From: Porticoccaceae bacterium
Lineage (GTDB): Bacteria > Pseudomonadota > Gammaproteobacteria > Pseudomonadales > Porticoccaceae
Direction of reading: 5' to 3'
DNA length: 25,172 nt
Assembly (NCBI GenBank): GCA_019090225.1
Contig: JAHRWI010000116.1
Coordinates: 1 to 25,172 of the forward strand
Below the pieces are notes generated by a model. That model was not told the origin of the DNA. It was given only the letters and a program-made list of their open reading frames with translations, and did not search any database. Positions 24,082 through 25,172 of the stretch are shown here, in pieces. The position numbers and the translations under genes were made by a program. Numbering within the stretch: position 1 is the stretch's first letter; every line of letters begins with the position of its first letter.

Positions 24082-25172
24082 ATGATAAAGATCCGTAAGG
24101 GATTGAACTTGCCTATTTCAGGTGCCCCCGAACAGACCATCTACGATGGCCCGGTACATAAAGAAGTTGCAGTACTCGGTCCAGACTTTGTCGGCATGAA
24201 ACCAACAATGGCGGTTAAGGAAGGTGCTCGAGTTAAGTTGGGCCAGGTTTTGTTTACAGATAAACAAAACCCTGGTGTGAGCTTTACTTCTCCTGGTGCC
24301 GGTGTGGTCAAGGCTATAAATCGTGGCGAACGCCGCCGCTTGCTTTCAGTCGTGGTCACTCTAGATGGTGACGAAGAAAATACCTTTGAAACTTTCTCTG
24401 AAGCGCAGTTAGAAAATCTGGATCACAATAAAGCGGTCGAGAATCTGTTGGCTTCTGGTCTATGGGCTAGCCTGCGAACCCGGCCTTATTCGAAAGTGCC
24501 GGCAATTGATGCGAAGCCTCAATCCATATTTGTTACCGCTATCGACACTAACCCGCTGGCCGCAGATCCGGCGGTAGTGATTGCCGAGCGCAGCGCTGAT
24601 TTCCAAAACGGACTAAAAGTTCTGACTTGCCTGACCGAAGGTGCGGTCAATCTCTGCACAGGGCCAAACGCGGGTCTGGCTGCGGTAGGTGGTGTCAGTG
24701 TTCATGAATTTGATGGCCCCCACCCAGCCGGACTGGTTGGTACCCATATCCATTTTGTTGACCCCATTGTTGGTGAAAAGCAGGTTTGGCATATTGGCTA
24801 TCAGGACGTTATAGCCTTTGGGCAGTTTTTTACTACGGGCCGTATTCCCACTGAAAGGGTCATTGCCTTTGCGGGGCCTCAGGTCGAATCGCCCAGATTA
24901 GTGCGGACGCGCGTCGGTGCAAGTCTTGGCAGCATGCTTGCAGGGCAACTAAAAAGCGATGATTCGAGAGTGATTTCAGGCTCCGTGTTGTCTGGCCGCA
25001 ATGCCGCAGATGCCATGGCTTACCTGGGTCGCTATGACAATCAGGTCACCGTCATCAAAGAAGATACTGATCGCGCGTTCATGGGTTATATGTCGCCGGG
25101 TGCTAACCGACATTCTTCGTTACCAATATATTTGTCGAACCTGAGTAAATCCAAATCCTTCGATATGACCTC
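24082..25172 (+). CDS. nqrA: Na+-translocating NADH:quinone reductase subunit A (3' truncated by window edge)
   Basis: NqrA is the quinone-side subunit of the six-subunit Na+-pumping NADH dehydrogenase of the inner membrane. The frame is open from the ATG to the window end (363 codons of roughly 445). The start M-I-K-I-R-K-G-L-N-L-P-I-S-G-A-P matches the family (MITIKKGLDLPIAG in Vibrio). V-G-M-K-P-T-M, D-K-Q-N-P-G-V-S-F-T-S-P, N-R-G-E-R-R, G-P-H-P-A-G-L-V-G-T-H-I-H-F-V-D-P and S-G-S-V-L-S-G-R are typical. An in-frame ATG at 24073 would add three residues; I prefer 24082 on family grounds. nqrBCDEF presumably follow outside the window. Its presence fits a marine or Na+-dependent lifestyle. 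Confidence 0.96.
   Translation, partial: MIKIRKGLNLPISGAPEQTIYDGPVHKEVAVLGPDFVGMKPTMAVKEGARVKLGQVLFTDKQNPGVSFTSPGAGVVKAINRGERRRLLSVVVTLDGDEENTFETFSEAQLENLDHNKAVENLLASGLWASLRTRPYSKVPAIDAKPQSIFVTAIDTNPLAADPAVVIAERSADFQNGLKVLTCLTEGAVNLCTGPNAGLAAVGGVSVHEFDGPHPAGLVGTHIHFVDPIVGEKQVWHIGYQDVIAFGQFFTTGRIPTERVIAFAGPQVESPRLVRTRVGASLGSMLAGQLKSDDSRVISGSVLSGRNAADAMAYLGRYDNQVTVIKEDTDRAFMGYMSPGANRHSSLPIYLSNLSKSKSFDMT

Overview
The window reads as chromosomal core DNA from a gammaproteobacterium, probably a marine one of the Cellvibrionales or Pseudomonadales type. I infer this from protein similarity, from a Na+-translocating NQR gene, and from a gene order that I recall in Pseudomonas: nqrA, gapdh, mfd, csiV, thioinosine phosphorylase and nagZ lying close together. 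Both ends are cut: tgt at the left and nqrA at the right.

Positions 1-3239 hold the end of tgt followed by secD and secF, the Sec translocon accessory pair. The yajC gene that usually sits between tgt and secD is missing, and a promoter-like element with a perfect TATAAT lies just before secD.

Positions 3240-9647 are the most distinctive part. A regulatory region has a CRP/Vfr-like palindrome about 60 bp before a predicted transcription start with a perfect TATAAT. It precedes three head-to-tail genes that overlap by a single base at each junction: a TonB-dependent outer-membrane receptor, a periplasmic ABC-type binding protein, and a 1005-residue hybrid histidine kinase (TM, periplasmic domain, TM, HAMP, HisKA, HATPase, REC, REC, HPt). 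No permease, ATPase or separate response regulator accompanies them. I infer a trans-envelope ligand-sensing system, in logic like LuxP/LuxQ or TorT/TorS with a dedicated outer-membrane receptor added.

Positions 9648-11463 hold a family III CoA-transferase gene and, convergent to it, a small acidic hypothetical protein. Positions 11464-15344 hold nagZ (cell-wall recycling), a YnaI-like MscS channel, an S-methyl-5'-thioinosine phosphorylase and a small YqaA/DedA-like membrane protein, all on the plus strand. The last gene ends inside a 12.8-copy CTGAA microsatellite (15337-15400). After it come a membrane-anchored, cysteine-rich esterase-like hydrolase and a hot-dog thioesterase.

Positions 16912-21335 are a minus-strand operon, mfd then csiV, with a 4-base overlap. 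Divergent from it lie a lipoprotein of unknown function and a GAPDH with an N-terminal extension of about 130 residues. The window closes with a promoter, a structured 5' leader of about 170 nt, and the first 363 codons of nqrA. I saw no tRNA, rRNA, CRISPR array, insertion sequence or phage gene.
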